A stretch of 64,000 nucleotides of DNA from Struthidea cinerea (lineage: Eukaryota; Chordata; Aves; Passeriformes; Corcoracidae): assembly GCA_013397865.1 (NCBI GenBank), contig VZTI01004043.1, forward strand, positions 62,001 through 126,000, written 5' to 3'. How positions within the stretch are numbered: position 1 is the stretch's first letter; the number at the start of each line of letters is the position of its first letter. Positions 36,930 through 48,770 of this stretch are shown one piece after another. The translations under genes and the position numbers were made by a program. The notes under the pieces are model-generated. The model had not been told where the DNA came from, made no database searches, and saw nothing but the letters and a program-made list of their open reading frames with translations.

Positions 36930-37835
36930 TATCTGTTCTGGTGATTTTCCTGCAATATAGAGATATAACAATGTCACACAGCTGCTTTCTCACTTCCTAC
37001 ACCCCCCTGTCCCTGGTGGGGAGAAGAACAGGGAAAAAGAAATCAAAACCCATCACCTTAAACTACTTCTACTGCAGAATATGGAGTACTAGAAGAAGGA
37101 ACAAAAGGCCTGGAGAACAACAACAATCCTCCATTTTGAATTTTTTTACCTTTTATCTATTTACTATATTAACAAACCGAAAGACCCTAAATTTTCACCT
37201 TGTGATAATCTTACATAACATTCTATCATCTAGTTCACACCAGTGTAGATTCTAACTCTTCCCAGAGCATAGGTAGTTTTCTCCATGGGCAAAGGTCAAA
37301 GACAGTGTTGTCCAGGGGGGTAGAATCCTTCAAAACAGGCAGAGAGATATTCTCTGCATTCTGGATTCCAACAGGTTGACATAAGAAAAGTTTTAATAAT
37401 TGAAGGAAATAACAGTATTGATAATAACAATAATAAAAAAGAATTTAAATGAAAAGAAGGAGAGCAGTAAAGTCCACGGAAGACAAGTGATGCACAGTAG
37501 AGTTGCTCACCACCCACTGACTGATGCCCAGATGGTCCCGGATTGGCCCTTCCTGGCCAACTTTCCCAGTTTATATCACTGAGAATGACATTCTGTGGTA
37601 TGGAATATTCCATTGGCCAGTTCGGGTCAGATGTCCTGGCTCTGTTTCCTCCCAGCTCCTTGGGGACCTCCTTGCTGTCAGAGCATGGGAAGCTGAAAAG
37701 TCCTTGACTGGTGCCACTTAGCAATAACTACATCAGTGTGTTATCAACATTGTTCTCATACCAAATCCAAAACACAGCACTGTACCAGCTACTGGGAACA
37801 AAAAGATCTCTATCACAGATGAAACCAGGTAAACC
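36930..37835 (+). mobile_element. Old ERVL-type solo LTR
   Basis: A worn LTR of the bird ERVL type. The 3' half is clear: TTTATATCACTGAGAATGAC, GGTATGGAATATTCC, CAGTTCGGGTCAG, TGTCCTGGCTCTGTTTCC, AGCAATAACTACATC, GTGTTATCAACATTGTTCTC and CCAAATCCAAAACACAGC follow the expected order. The 5' half (CACACAGCTGCTTTCTCACT, then GGGGAGAAGAACAGGG) is only loosely similar, so the start is an estimate, and no target-site duplication was found. Frames of 142-159 codons crossing it are not genes. Confidence 0.72.
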
Positions 37836-39417
37836 ACATACCAGCACTTTGTCCTAAAGCCCATTAGCAGGGCAATAGCACTCTTCAGGAGCAATTATGC
37901 CTGCTTGTCCCTGGTTACAGAAATATTGAAGTTTTTTTTTCCAGTTGTTCTAGTCTTTAAGTAGAAATCAAAGCAAAACCCATCTACTCAATGACACTGC
38001 TTCCAGTGGTACTGCCATCAACATTGGCATCTTCATTACTAGTGCAGAATTCAGTTTGCAGATACAGATTTTCTCCTGCTCTAAGTTACAGGAACGTGGC
38101 TATTGGTATCATTAGCTCTCGTTACGCCTCTTGTTCAGTCCCTTCAGCACGTATAAGCTTAACGTGTTAGCTATTGTCTAAGGAAGCAACAAATGGCATT
38201 ATAACAGAAGACTTAAATAAGAAACAAAGATTATGAAGCAGCACAGCCTGTAAGAACAAAAATGTTGAGCTGCTTTACTGGGCTCAATGTTTTGTCCTAT
38301 TTCTGAAAGAGAGTTTGCTAATACAGGCAGTAGTTCACAGTAAAAGCAATGCTTCTGACTGCATTACTGCTCTCTAGCACTATTCTTTCTGAGTTTGAGT
38401 AGTGACTAGAGCTATATCCATAAAAACAGAGAAGTTATTCTCCGTGGTAATGATCCAGTGTGTCCTTCCCTCCGTATGCCCTGAAACATGAGAATTTCCA
38501 ATATTTGGCCACTGCCTAGCAGCAGTTAGTATAATTTCTATCCTTTTCGGTTGGCTAGTCCATTTTGTGATTTTTCTGACTGTCTGAAATTTTCACAAAC
38601 ACATTTCAGTGTTTCTATGTTGTTCTGGTCCTCACTGGAAATGGTGACTAAATGGAAAGTGCGAGGCATGTGAAGAGTTGGTATTACACATTCCAGAGGG
38701 GAACTGATTTTGCTGCAGTGAGATATGCAAGCATGTGTATAACAGTAAAAACTTGACTTGTCCTTTTGATACCTTTCAATTGCAGTTGTGGCTCTTGTCC
38801 TACCCATTTCAGGAGCTTTCAGCATACTTCCAAGACTGCTTCTTTTATGAGATTTTCTTTTAGTGCTCTATGAATGTCACTTGGAGGAGGAGTAAAGCTA
38901 TTTCAAGAGCCTCTTGCATTTTTCTACTGTAACATTAAGCATATAAGATGCTCATAAATATGCAATTGACTATCAAGTGCATAGACTCTGAAAATGTCAA
39001 CCGCTTGTACTGATCACTTTAAAAAAATTTGCCTTGGTTTAATCACTACAACAATTCTGTTGACAGGAAGTATTTACCCATATTACACTAGCTAAAGAAT
39101 AGAGGAATATCCAGCAGTGCTCTGCAAGGTGAAAGAGGGAAAATTTCTGGGGTTACTAGAAATACTGACATTGCATACTGAAAATAGACTTGACCCTTTG
39201 CTGCTCATAATGTATGCCCTCAGGTTCTTGCTTAGCTCCTAGCTATCAAGACTTCTCCTAGTTTTGAATATTCCACGTTCTTGTGTAGCATGATGCATCT
39301 TTATTCAGTTTTCTTTTTCAGAAAGTGGAGAGCACATCTATCTGGTACATCCATCTATCTATCTGGTACAGCTTTGCTGAGAGCAACATTATTACATGCA
39401 AAAACATATTATGGTCT
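37836..39417. other. Unique DNA, no gene seen
   Basis: No element recognised. A 95-codon minus-strand frame (38538-38825) has no family features. CTATCTGGTACA is repeated within 20 bp near 39340-39370. Confidence 0.5.
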
Positions 39418-39671
39418 TTCATAGTTACATCGAATGGTTTGGGTCAGAAGGGACCTTAAGGATCACCTAGTTCCAACCCTCTGCAATGGTCAGGGTTACC
39501 ACCCAGTAGACCAGTTTGTTTAAAGCCCCATCCCACCTGGCCTTGAACATTTCCAGAGATGAGGCATCCACAACTTCTCTAGGAAACCTATTCCTGTGCC
39601 TCACAACTTTTGTAGTAAAGAATTTCTTTCTCACATATAATCTAAATCTCTCCTCTTTCAGTCTGTGGAAA
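39418..39671 (-). mobile_element. CR1 LINE 3' fragment
   Basis: A reverse CR1 starting TCATAGTTACATCGAATGG, then GGGTCAGAAGGGACCTTAAG, AGTTCCAACCCTCTGC, GGCCTTGAACATTTCCAGAG and ACAACTTTTGTAGTAAAGAA. About 250 bp remain, and the 5' break lies within the ORF2 C-terminal coding part. Confidence 0.92.
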
Positions 39672-41817
39672 TGTCTTTGGCTTTAACTTCAAATGCTTTT
39701 TCTCACTAGAAAGTTGAAGAAAGTGTCAATAAAGAAAAACCTGTTTAGGTTTTATACAGAAAATTAGTTCTGATGGTAGCTTTTTACAAAATAAAAGTTC
39801 TATTTCAATATTTTCATTAAATCACTTAAAATCCTGTAGCTTGATACTACCATGGATGAAAGCTTTAAGAAACTTCATTTTGTACAATCTTTTGATTGAT
39901 TTGTTCGCTATCATATTTGATTGACATGTTTCACAATATAAGTGGAAAACTTAATAAATAATCATGTCCTATGATACAAGAACTACTGCCCCAAACTAAT
40001 GAAAATAGTGGGAAAACATCTTTGTAAATCATTTAACACACTGCCAAGAGGAAATGTCGCATTGTGCCTGACCCTTTTGGCTAAAGACTCACAGTCTGAA
40101 CAAAGATCATAAGACAAAACCAATTATTCCAGAGTTTTGTTTAAAGGAAGTTTGCCATAACAGGAATTTGTCTTTTCATATGCATTTTAAATGCAATGTC
40201 ATGTTCCCCAGTGGTTGAAATTTGAAGATGAATTACAGACAAATTTATGCCATTTTGATAAATTTTACTTCACTTAGAACAATATGTAGTTCACATATTG
40301 AGCATTTCATGTCAGTAGGTATTCGTGGACATTTCTCACCAGTGCCAAGGGGTAAGTAAGAAATGTCAAAGCTTTTACAATACAGTTTTTAAAACATCAG
40401 TGTGAGACAACTCTGTTTGTGTCTTGATGCAAATGTTCGTGTTTCCATTCTATGTTTGTGTAGCCTTTCTAGTGCTGACATAAAGTGCTGACACAAGGTA
40501 GAACTGATCTACTCATATACAATCATTTCCAGTCCAGTGAAACTCGGTGACAGTTTTCCACTGATATTTAAGGTCTCTTCCTTTTCTCCCTTCAGCATTG
40601 CAGTTCATGTTTGTGAGCACATGTGAAAGAAACAATGATGCCAAAGATGGGACAGGGGACAGCGTGCCCTGCTCAGCTGGTGGATGCTGCAGGTGAATTC
40701 CTCCCAGGGCACAGAGGCTGCCTGAAGTCACCCGAGCTCCATGCGCTCACAGGGAGCTGCTTACCTTCCAGCTGCTTGCTGAAATTTCTGCTAGGTTCTT
40801 ACATCAATTAGATGACCTCATAAAATTAATGAGACATGTTTTTACAACCTTCTCCCAGACAAGGCAATAGTAATTGCTGTATTTTATATGAGAGAGTGTT
40901 TAAACCGTCAGCATGATAAAAAATCATACAAATCCAGTGTAAATACTTCAAGTTGCACAAAGGAATTAATAATCTTAAAAAAGCATCAAATATGCAGAGT
41001 TAACTAATAAATGAAAAATGAATAATTCATTCAACATAAAAGAGGAGAGGTATTAACATTTTACTCACAATTACTCTTTGACAAGTTATTACTGAACCAC
41101 TAGATTTTTAGTTTTACCACATTTATTCAAAACCTTGGAGCAATATAGAGACGTAATGATTTTGAAGGACAGTTATAAATGTGCCTTTTCATATGGGTGT
41201 CCCAAATTATAAAGAAAGACTTTTTGTGCTATTTGTTTTCAATCATTCACACTGATAGTAGTTGAAGGAAGTTAGTTGGGCTGTAAACTAATACACATAT
41301 AACTTAACTAATCATATTTACTGAAATATTAAATTTTTTCTTGCCTCAAATTTCCACAACCTTTCTGCCCTGTACAAGCTCTTCACTTGTGAAATAACCA
41401 GTTTAGTTTGTATCTCTAAAGAAAGTTTAACAAGGTTAAAAAGATCTTAAATGTAGTTCCTCAAATGTTTCATTTTTTGGAGCTCAGTTATCTCACTTCA
41501 CAATAAATTACGAACCCCTAGTACTACCCGTGATATAAGAAGATGATTGTGAGAATGTATGCTAAGCAACCATGAATATTTATTTGTCCATAATCCAGAG
41601 TTGCTAACACCCAGATTTCAAGATTCATGCATCAGTCCTCAAAAGAGAAAAAAAACAAAGGGTTCAAATTAGATAAGATTGCTTCATAACAATAAAGTTT
41701 AGGTTCTTTGTATCTTCCTTCTGGTTTTTAGGCTTTAGATTCAAAGCTTTTCTTTGTTACCCAGAGGAATAAAAAAATAATTAAATCTAAAATTCTTACA
41801 TTGCCATGTAACCTCAG
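39672..41817. other. Unique AT-rich DNA, possible regulatory block
   Basis: No exon or repeat recognised. The section 40880-41060 is rich in AATTA/TAATAA words and includes an exact 15-bp palindrome at 41017-41031. Confidence 0.5.
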
Positions 41818-42941
41818 TGTCGTGGGTTGACCCTGAATTGACAGGCAACCTTTCAGACCAATAACGCTTCTCTAAATTTACATATTTAAACCGTGCGGAA
41901 AGGCGGGAATTTCCTTTTTGTTCCAGCTCGCCGGCCGGGATGTGGGGGGAGCCTCGGAGCCTCTGGGCTCTGGGCCGGGCCCCTGCCCCCTTCCCCCCTG
42001 ACGCTGCGGCACAGACCCTGAGTCGCTGGGGGGAGGACTGTCCCAGAGCCGCAGGCAGCCAAAGCCAGCCATGGACTGCCACACAGCCAAACCCATCCGG
42101 CACGGCTTCTCGGGACTGGCGGGTCCCTCTCCTCTCCATTGGAGCCGGCAGAGCCAGCAGGAGCTGGCGTANNNNNNNNNNNNNNNNNNNNNNNNNNNNN
42201 NNNNNNNNNNNNNNNNNNNNNNNNNNNNNNNNNNNNNNNNNNNNNNNNNNNNNNNNNNNNNNNNNNNNNNNNNNNNNNNNNNNNNNNNNNNNNNNNNNNN
42301 NNNNNNNNNNNNNNNNNNNNNNNNNNNNNNNNNNNNNNNNNNNNNNNNNNNNNNNNNNNNNNNNNNNNNNNNNNNNNNNNNNNNNNNNNNNNNNNNNNNN
42401 NNNNNNNNNNNNNNNNNNNNNNNNNNNNNNNNNNNNNNNNNNNNNNNNNNNNNNNNNNNNNNNNNNNNNNNNNNNNNNNNNNNNNNNNNNNNNNNNNNNN
42501 NNNNNNNNNNNNNNNNNNNNNNTACACTACAGCAGGTTGTTTCTTTCCGGGCGGGTCTGCTGTTGGTGGCAGCTTGAGAACCACGTGAAGCAGAAAAAAA
42601 TCCTTTTTTCCTTAAGCATAAGAAAGAGACTTTTCAAGAACTGCAATACTGAATAAAACCCCATGTTCTGTTATCCTTTGTGCAAGTTAAGTAAAACGAA
42701 AAAAATTGCTGGAAGAGGGGAGAAGTTTGCTTTAATTTCTTGTTTTTTCTTTCTACTTTTAGTTCTATTAGTAATAAAACTCTTTCTTTGTACCGCAGCT
42801 GTTTAAGTTTTGTGCCTGCTTTGCTTTCTCTTAATTCTTATCTCACAAAATATACAGAAATAAGTAAGTAATAAATATTTTGAACCAAAACCAGTACACT
42901 TAATTGGTGTTTCTGCCCGGTTTCCAACTAAACCCGCTACA
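41818..42941 (+). mobile_element. LTR (solo or collapsed provirus) containing assembly gap
   Basis: The start TGTCGTGGGTTGACCCTG and end AACCCGCTACA are TG...CA ends, flanked by an exact 6-bp duplication CCTCAG (41812-41817 and 42942-42947). The first ~350 bp are very GC-rich and CpG-rich (AAAGGCGGGAATTT, CGCCGGCCGGGATG). The part after the gap is AT-rich with AATAAA-type signals at 42652 and 42773. As drawn it is a solo LTR of about 1.1 kb. Because the unread part lies inside, a longer structure cannot be excluded. Translations with long X runs across it are meaningless. Confidence 0.85.
42172..42522. other. Assembly gap, 351 N
   Basis: A run of 351 undetermined bases, the only one in the window, inside a GC-rich LTR. 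The length may be an estimate. Confidence 0.99.
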
Positions 42942-42947
42942 CCTCAG

Positions 42948-44603
42948 GGAACTGATCTTTTAAGAAAAATACCAATTATAATGAGTCTTGTGGTAAAGTC
43001 TCTGGAAGGTACAATGCACTACATGTTTTTTGTATCTAAGTCCTCAGAACATTCTCCCTTTAATATTTGTTCCTCACTTCTTGGTATTTTTTTAATAATT
43101 TGTTTGACACCGTGTTTCCCTTCGGAAGGCATTCATTGGGAAGCACACTCATGTTCATTTTGAATTCTCTTAAATATATACTTTTAAAATAACCACTGTT
43201 TAAAAAATTATCTCCTAGGCAGGTGAGCAATTCTTCCTGGATTAGCAGGTTTTCAGGTTAAGTTGGAAGATATGTTTGGAATCTTTATGACATAGGAATT
43301 TTCCCCCTTATTCTTTGTACAGAAATAAAATGTCAGCCTTCACTTGTCTGAAGAATAATTGCCTTTTTTCTTTGCCTCTCCCTTCTGGCATCTAACAGAA
43401 TGCGTGAGGTGATTAGAGACACAAAAAGAGTTCATCAGGACTAGAAATGCTGAATGCTTTTTTTAAAGACTAGGCTAATATATGGGAGGAGAAAAGAAAA
43501 AATGTAGGGAGGAACTGAGGAAAGATACATAATTTCTTTGATAATTTTTGTTCAAGGAAAGGCAAGTACTTCTGAGATCAGCTTGGAGATAGCAGGAGAC
43601 CCCATGCTCTTACTGAAAAAGCCCTTCCAATGGAAAAAAAGATCCACAAGAAGGCACCCAGGTATCATCTTCTTCAACCTAGCTTCATTTTAAATAAAAT
43701 TAGAAAGTTACATGGTGCCTTTATCCTTTATGGTCTCTATCTGCATTTTGGAAATGAAGATGTGACCTTTGCTGTAACTTTTAAGGATTTAAGAAAATAT
43801 TTCTGTTTCTGTTTTGGTTGGGGTTTTTTGCTGCTTGAAGCTTTGAATTTATTTCAATATTTCTTTCAGGAGAAGGACATGAGCATCAAGCAGAGGCTGA
43901 CTGCCTTGAGATCAAACAGGACAGTGTTAGGATAATCCAAATTTGCCAGCTGTTCTGTTGATTATTTCTGGGAGAAATTTAAAAAAACATTGAGGCAAGA
44001 TCTTGCTAAGAAAAATATTGTGCACTATATTTTCAGAATCAGAACTTGGGACAGTCCATGCATAGAAAATGAGAAAGCCAATACATTATTGCATAGCCCT
44101 CTTACTGATGCAATGTCCTTTTTGTGTCTGAAGAACTGAAAACGTTAAAGGATTTCAAGGTCTTCAGAGCAGAAACCATCAATCAGCATCTACCCAGCCT
44201 TTGGGTGTTACTGGGATTCTAAATACCAGTACAGTAAGGCAGTATTTGAAACAAATAAAGAGCCCAGTTAGCATTTCCATTTTATTCCAAAATGGCAAAC
44301 TTGCACAGGTTAATAAACTTAGAGATTTTCCTGCTAGGATAATAGGAGAATGTCTACAGACATTCAGCTCAGATATGAGCTCTACAAAAGTTTCCTGTAC
44401 ACAGTGTAGAAAAAGCTGCCATCACTTGAGGCATTGATTTGGACAAGAGCAAAGAATGTAAGCTATACTCTTTATTTGTGTTCATAATATTAAACAATAT
44501 TATATATTATTTCATATTATAATATCAAAATATTATTTGCATATCTATAAAATCATTGTAAACTTTTCAGATAGATATTTCCATTTTAATATACTTAGAT
44601 GAT
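42948..44603. other. Unique DNA, no gene seen
   Basis: AT-rich. A 101-codon frame at 43630-43935 has no recognisable domain. A strongly AT-rich patch (near-palindromic ATATTA words) lies at 44485-44545. Confidence 0.5.
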
Positions 44604-44674
44604 GCAGGAACACAGTAGTCAGAGATTACGCAGGAACACAGTAGTCAGAGATTACACAGGAACACAGATGTCAG
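44604..44674. repeat. 26-bp minisatellite, about 2.7 copies
   Basis: Units start at 44604, 44630 and 44656. The first two are identical (GCAGGAACACAGTAGTCAGA then GATTAC) and the third begins ACAGGAACACAG before diverging. Perfect identity of the first two units suggests a recent or still active duplication. Confidence 0.9.
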
Positions 44675-47029
44675 CACACTTTCAGATGAATTGACAGGTT
44701 CAAAAACCTCAGGCAAAACCAGATAGCATTTAACAGCACCATCTCTCTTCACAGTGATAGTTGTTGCTCAAGTCCAGTTTGTGTTTCTCATCAGTTCTAT
44801 CTACAGCAGTGCTTTATCTTCTGAATGGGCTTTGTGACCTGAAGCTTGTTGAAACAAGTCGAATCTCCCGTTCAAATCTGCTTTTTAGGTACTGACAGAG
44901 ATGGATTAAAAAAGATGAAAAAAATGCTTCCATACCTTTTACCACTGATAACTGAGCAATGGTTTGGAAACCTGTGCAGAATTGACTTACAGACCAAAAA
45001 TTTGGATTAACTGCCTTTGAGTGTCATCGGTAAGTCCACAAGATGCTACCAATGTTATTTAGACCAAATCTGTGCCATGTGACTACAGAATGGAATAAAT
45101 AAGCACTTAGGAATGAGAGTTGAATTAATGACAGCCTGTGTATACCAAAATGTGATAAATTATAGTTTGCTGCTGGCAGCAGGAACTATTCAAACAAACA
45201 TTTCTGCATTATGACAATTTCTTAAGTCCTCTATAGAATTCAGGCATAATAGGAGAACTGCCTACAGGGGAGATTATTAGGAAACTTAGAAAAAGATTTT
45301 CATTTTGTGATTTGAGCAACGTCTGTAATTATCAACGTAGCCTATCATTTACTAAGTGGTTAGTTGCACATATGAGACCTTTATCTTGTACTGTAATTAC
45401 AGTACATAGAAACAATATACTTGTTACGGGTGACTGCACATAAGTAGGTGGTTAAATGTCATTAAAGCTGTTTTGGAAAATATCTATTTATGAATAAATA
45501 TTTTCAGTTTTCCTTTTAGCAAACATTGATAAATGACCCTTAAAAACAGATGCCAAATAAGAAATTTCTCTATAACAGCAATATTAGTTTAAAGCGTGTC
45601 GTGCTAAGCCCATTAGAAGCCCTGTTAATGAGATTTGAAACTTGGCCAAAGATGAAACTTACTATTTCCACTACATTTTATGCCATGTCTCTTCAAAAGC
45701 TGCTTTGTGCTCACTTCCTTTTTTATTTTTATTTTATAAAATTTCATTTTATTATTGCCCTCATATTTTCTTTTAGTTTGTTTGACTTTGGAGGGGTGCT
45801 TGGTTTTTTTACACTAATTGCTTTTTGTCAGGAAAACACTACAAATATTGTTCTAACATGAATGTGAACAATCACGGCGCTTTACCTGCATACCTATCAA
45901 GTCTGTATTTTGATGTAGCAAGAACACCAAGATTATCTCTTAGAACTCAGTAGGAAAGGCCTGGAAATCTGAAATGAAGCTTTGATTTGATTGGGATCTT
46001 GAATTACCAGACAATTGTGCATGTAGGCTATATCCAAAAAAAGAGAGCATTTAATTGTGGCCACTCTTAACCAATACCTGCCCATTCCATTTGTTTCAAA
46101 TGAGTAAGAAAAAATATAATTAATAGAAGATACCATTGATCAGAGTAACTTCTGTAAATTAATGTACTTGATAAAATTATCTTTTACCCACATGTGTAAT
46201 TTTTAGCTGGTTTATGTATTTTTCTGTTGTGTTAGAGATACCATACAATTTTCTATAATTTTACTATGTTATCCTTTATACCGATGGAGGATTTTAATGG
46301 AGGGAACTCATAGTCTGTCCCTGTTTCTTTTCCTCCTGGGTGTCCTTTATGTGTGGTATGGAAAAGGGAAAAGCAGTTACCAGGCAGTGCCTCATTTGCC
46401 CCTACCAGCTTTATGCCTGCAATTGTTTATCAGCTGAAAGGGCAGACTGGCTCTGTGCTGGACAGCTGCAACTAGGGTATAAATATTTCAAATATTTCAT
46501 GTTGTCTCAGCTATGATAGGTGGCCAGAGTAAACTTATGAACCCAGTCAATCCTTTCATTCAATGAGCTAATCATGAGGAAGTTTCTCAAATGAGGATTT
46601 ATTTCCTTAATCTAGTGTAATACTCCAAGTTTGCTGTACACCATGTCTGATACCCTTCCCCACATGATTAATGAAATGTTCCAACAGTGATCAATGTTAA
46701 CGTGGAGAAATGGATTGTTGGTACAAGTGAAATGGCTGAATTCAGATTTCTGTTTCCTGAGTGATCTGCAAGAGGAAATAAAATTCATTAAGACAGTAAA
46801 TGTGGTTTATTAAGAATGGCAGATTAAACAAACAAACAACAAAACCAGGAAAAATACAAAGGCTTATGCTGTGGATTTCTTTTTTGCTGTAGAAAGTATC
46901 TTTATTTAAACTTGGCTATCTCCAGTACTTCATTTCATTTCAATTCAGCCAGCCATTCACCAGGAGTGTCAGCTCCAGTATTTACTGACAGACTGTGAAG
47001 CACAGGGAAGCCTCATTCTCCTACCCAGC
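44675..47029. other. Unique AT-rich DNA, no gene seen
   Basis: No exon, LINE or LTR recognised. Short frames near 45550-45861 end in Phe/Ile-rich low-complexity sequence. Confidence 0.5.
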
Positions 47030-47539
47030 TGTAGAATGAAAGCTTCTGTGGATCGATGCCGCGTTTATTCCTACAGGGTCCCTCATGGACACGCTCAGGC
47101 GGCGCTCTCCTGGCACCTACGTGTGCACACAACCTCACCCTCACAGGTAGTTGCGAACAGCCACTCACACACACGGCCTATGCACAAATCAGCGATGAAA
47201 AGGAGAGAGGGGTTCCCTGCACGCAATTCCGAGGCGTTTAATGACAACACACCCGAACGGGAACAGAGGCAAGAACCCAGAACCGAAAGCCTGCGCCGGT
47301 TTTATCCCGAAAGCTCCCAAAGGCGGGCAGAGCATCCAAAACCAATAGTCTGAGGGCTAGGGGGCAGAGGCAAGGTTGAGTGACATAGCAGGGGCCAATG
47401 GGAAAAGGGATGGGAGGGGGGAGAGGGCCAGTGAGCCACAGGACCTAGACAAAGGGAGAACTTTCTAGCACAGTGGTGTAGGGAGAGATCACTTTCAGGG
47501 TAACTTGGGGGGTGTAAAGTGGACTCAGCCACCGCAACA
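47030..47539 (-). mobile_element. Solo LTR with exact target-site duplication
   Basis: A 510-bp LTR. On the minus strand it starts TGTTGCGGTGGCTGAGTCC and ends GCTTTCATTCTACA. It is flanked by an exact 6-bp duplication CCCAGC (47024-47029 and 47540-47545). U3 contains CCCATTGGCC and CTATTGGTTT boxes. A TATA-like GGGATAAAACC (reversed at about 47299-47307) is followed about 60 bp later by ATTAAA (reversed at 47237-47242). A second AATAAA lies near the 3' end (reversed at 47064-47069). It keeps many CpGs, and the exact duplication fits a fairly recent insertion. Class II (ERVK-like) is inferred from the 6-bp duplication. No internal viral sequence. Confidence 0.92.
47237..47307 (-). promoter_or_regulatory. 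LTR core promoter and polyA signal
   Basis: GGGATAAAACC followed 60 bp downstream by ATTAAA on the minus strand. The same layout occurs in the LTRs at 30310 and 18669. Transcription would head toward lower coordinates. Confidence 0.6.
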
Positions 47540-47545
47540 CCCAGC

Positions 47546-48119
47546 TATTGACATCCATCTGCAAAAGTACAGATGTGTGCACTTCTGTGTCCATATATCT
47601 GTGCATGTGGGTATGTGGCTGCATAAAAAGGGTGAAAATAGATATATCTACATAACGGAAAAAGTAACAGTTGGCTATAAAATGAACAGCTGTTCTCGCC
47701 TTCCCTGCATGTCAGAATGCAATGTTGAGAGATAATTACACAAGGAGCACGTCAAGAACTTTGTAAACATTTAGTGTACATAAATGTCACTTTTATTCAA
47801 GCTTTGTGTTTGACAGGCATAATCTGTGACAGAAAATACCACTTGTTTTTTTTTTAAATTATATTCATGCATTTCCTAAAAGAACAATCTGGAAGAGTTC
47901 CACAGATGGCATGCAAAACTAGCTGTCTACCCAACTTGCATTCCTCTTAGCTAATTTTGGTGGCTAATTTCTCCAGTAAAATTGATTTACACATTTTTAA
48001 CATCATTCATATGAATAATCAAAAGGTGCATACCATGCCTGGTAGTTACATGTGCTCTGATGATATTGAAAGGACCCTTTAAGCCTTCTCTACAATAAAA
48101 AAAATAGGTATTGGGAGAG
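47546..48119. other. Unique DNA between LTR and CR1, no gene seen
   Basis: Nothing recognisable. Short frames only. Confidence 0.5.
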
Positions 48120-48770
48120 ATGGTAATAAATGGTGGATGAGATTCTGGACATGCCCTGGCCATGTGCTCTGGGAGCCCAGAAACCCCCCATGTGCTGGGC
48201 TGCATCCCAAGCCCTGTGGGCAGCAGGGCAGGGAGGGGATTCTGCCCCTCTGCCCCGCTCTGCTGAGACCCCACCTGCAGTGCTGCATCCAGCTCTGGGG
48301 TCCCAGCACAGCAAGGACAGGGACCTGTTGGAGCCAGTCCAAGTTGATCAGAGGGATGGAGCACCTCTGCTAGGAGGAAGGGCTGAGGGAACTGGGATTT
48401 TATCAGCTTGGAAAAGAGAAGGCTTTAAGATGACCAAATTGTGGCCTTTCAGTACTTGAAGGGTACCAACAAGAAAGATGGAGAGAGACTATTTACAAGG
48501 CCCTGGAGCAACAGGATAAGGGGCAATGTCTTCAAACTCACAGGGAGTAGGGTTGGACTAGATATGAAGAAGAAATTCTTCCCTGTGAGGGTGGTGAGGT
48601 CCTGGTACAGGTTGCCTAGAGAAGCAGTGGCTGCCCCATCCCTGGAAGTGTTCAAGGCTAGGTTGGATGGGGCTCTGAGCAACCTAGTCAAGTAGAAGGT
48701 GTCCCTGCCCATGGCCAGGCATTGGAATGAGATGATATTCAAGGTCTCTGTAATTCTGTGATTCTCTGAT
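48120..48770 (+). mobile_element. CR1 LINE, about 650 bp with 3' end
   Basis: A forward CR1 with a well-preserved 3' part. Landmarks: GCTCTGGGAGCCCAGAAACC, CTGCCCCTCTGCCCCGCTCT, GAGACCCCACCTGCAGTGCT, AAGGACAGGGACCTGTTGG, AAAGATGGAGAGAGACTAT and GAGCAACCTAGTCAAGTAG, with terminus TAATTCTGTGATTCTCTGAT. Its 5' ~200 bp are nearly identical to the reverse complement of 59220-59400, so both come from one subfamily that was active relatively late. Confidence 0.95.
48441..48695 (+). pseudogene. CR1 ORF2 C-terminal remnant
   Basis: An 84-codon open frame inside the CR1 that reads in register through the ORF2 C-terminus: FQYLKGTNKKDGERLFTR, then NRIRGNVFKL, KKKFFPVRVV, YRLPREAVAAPSLEVFKARL and LDGALSNL before the stop. 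It is a 5'-truncated remnant without reverse-transcriptase catalytic motifs. Confidence 0.88.

Noticed and set aside
36776..37724. Frames of 159 (+) and 142 (-) codons
   Set aside because: Both cross the old ERVL-type LTR and translate repeat sequence.
41886..42656. Frames of 149-238 codons with long X runs
   Set aside because: They are open only because the 351-N gap contains no readable stop codons.
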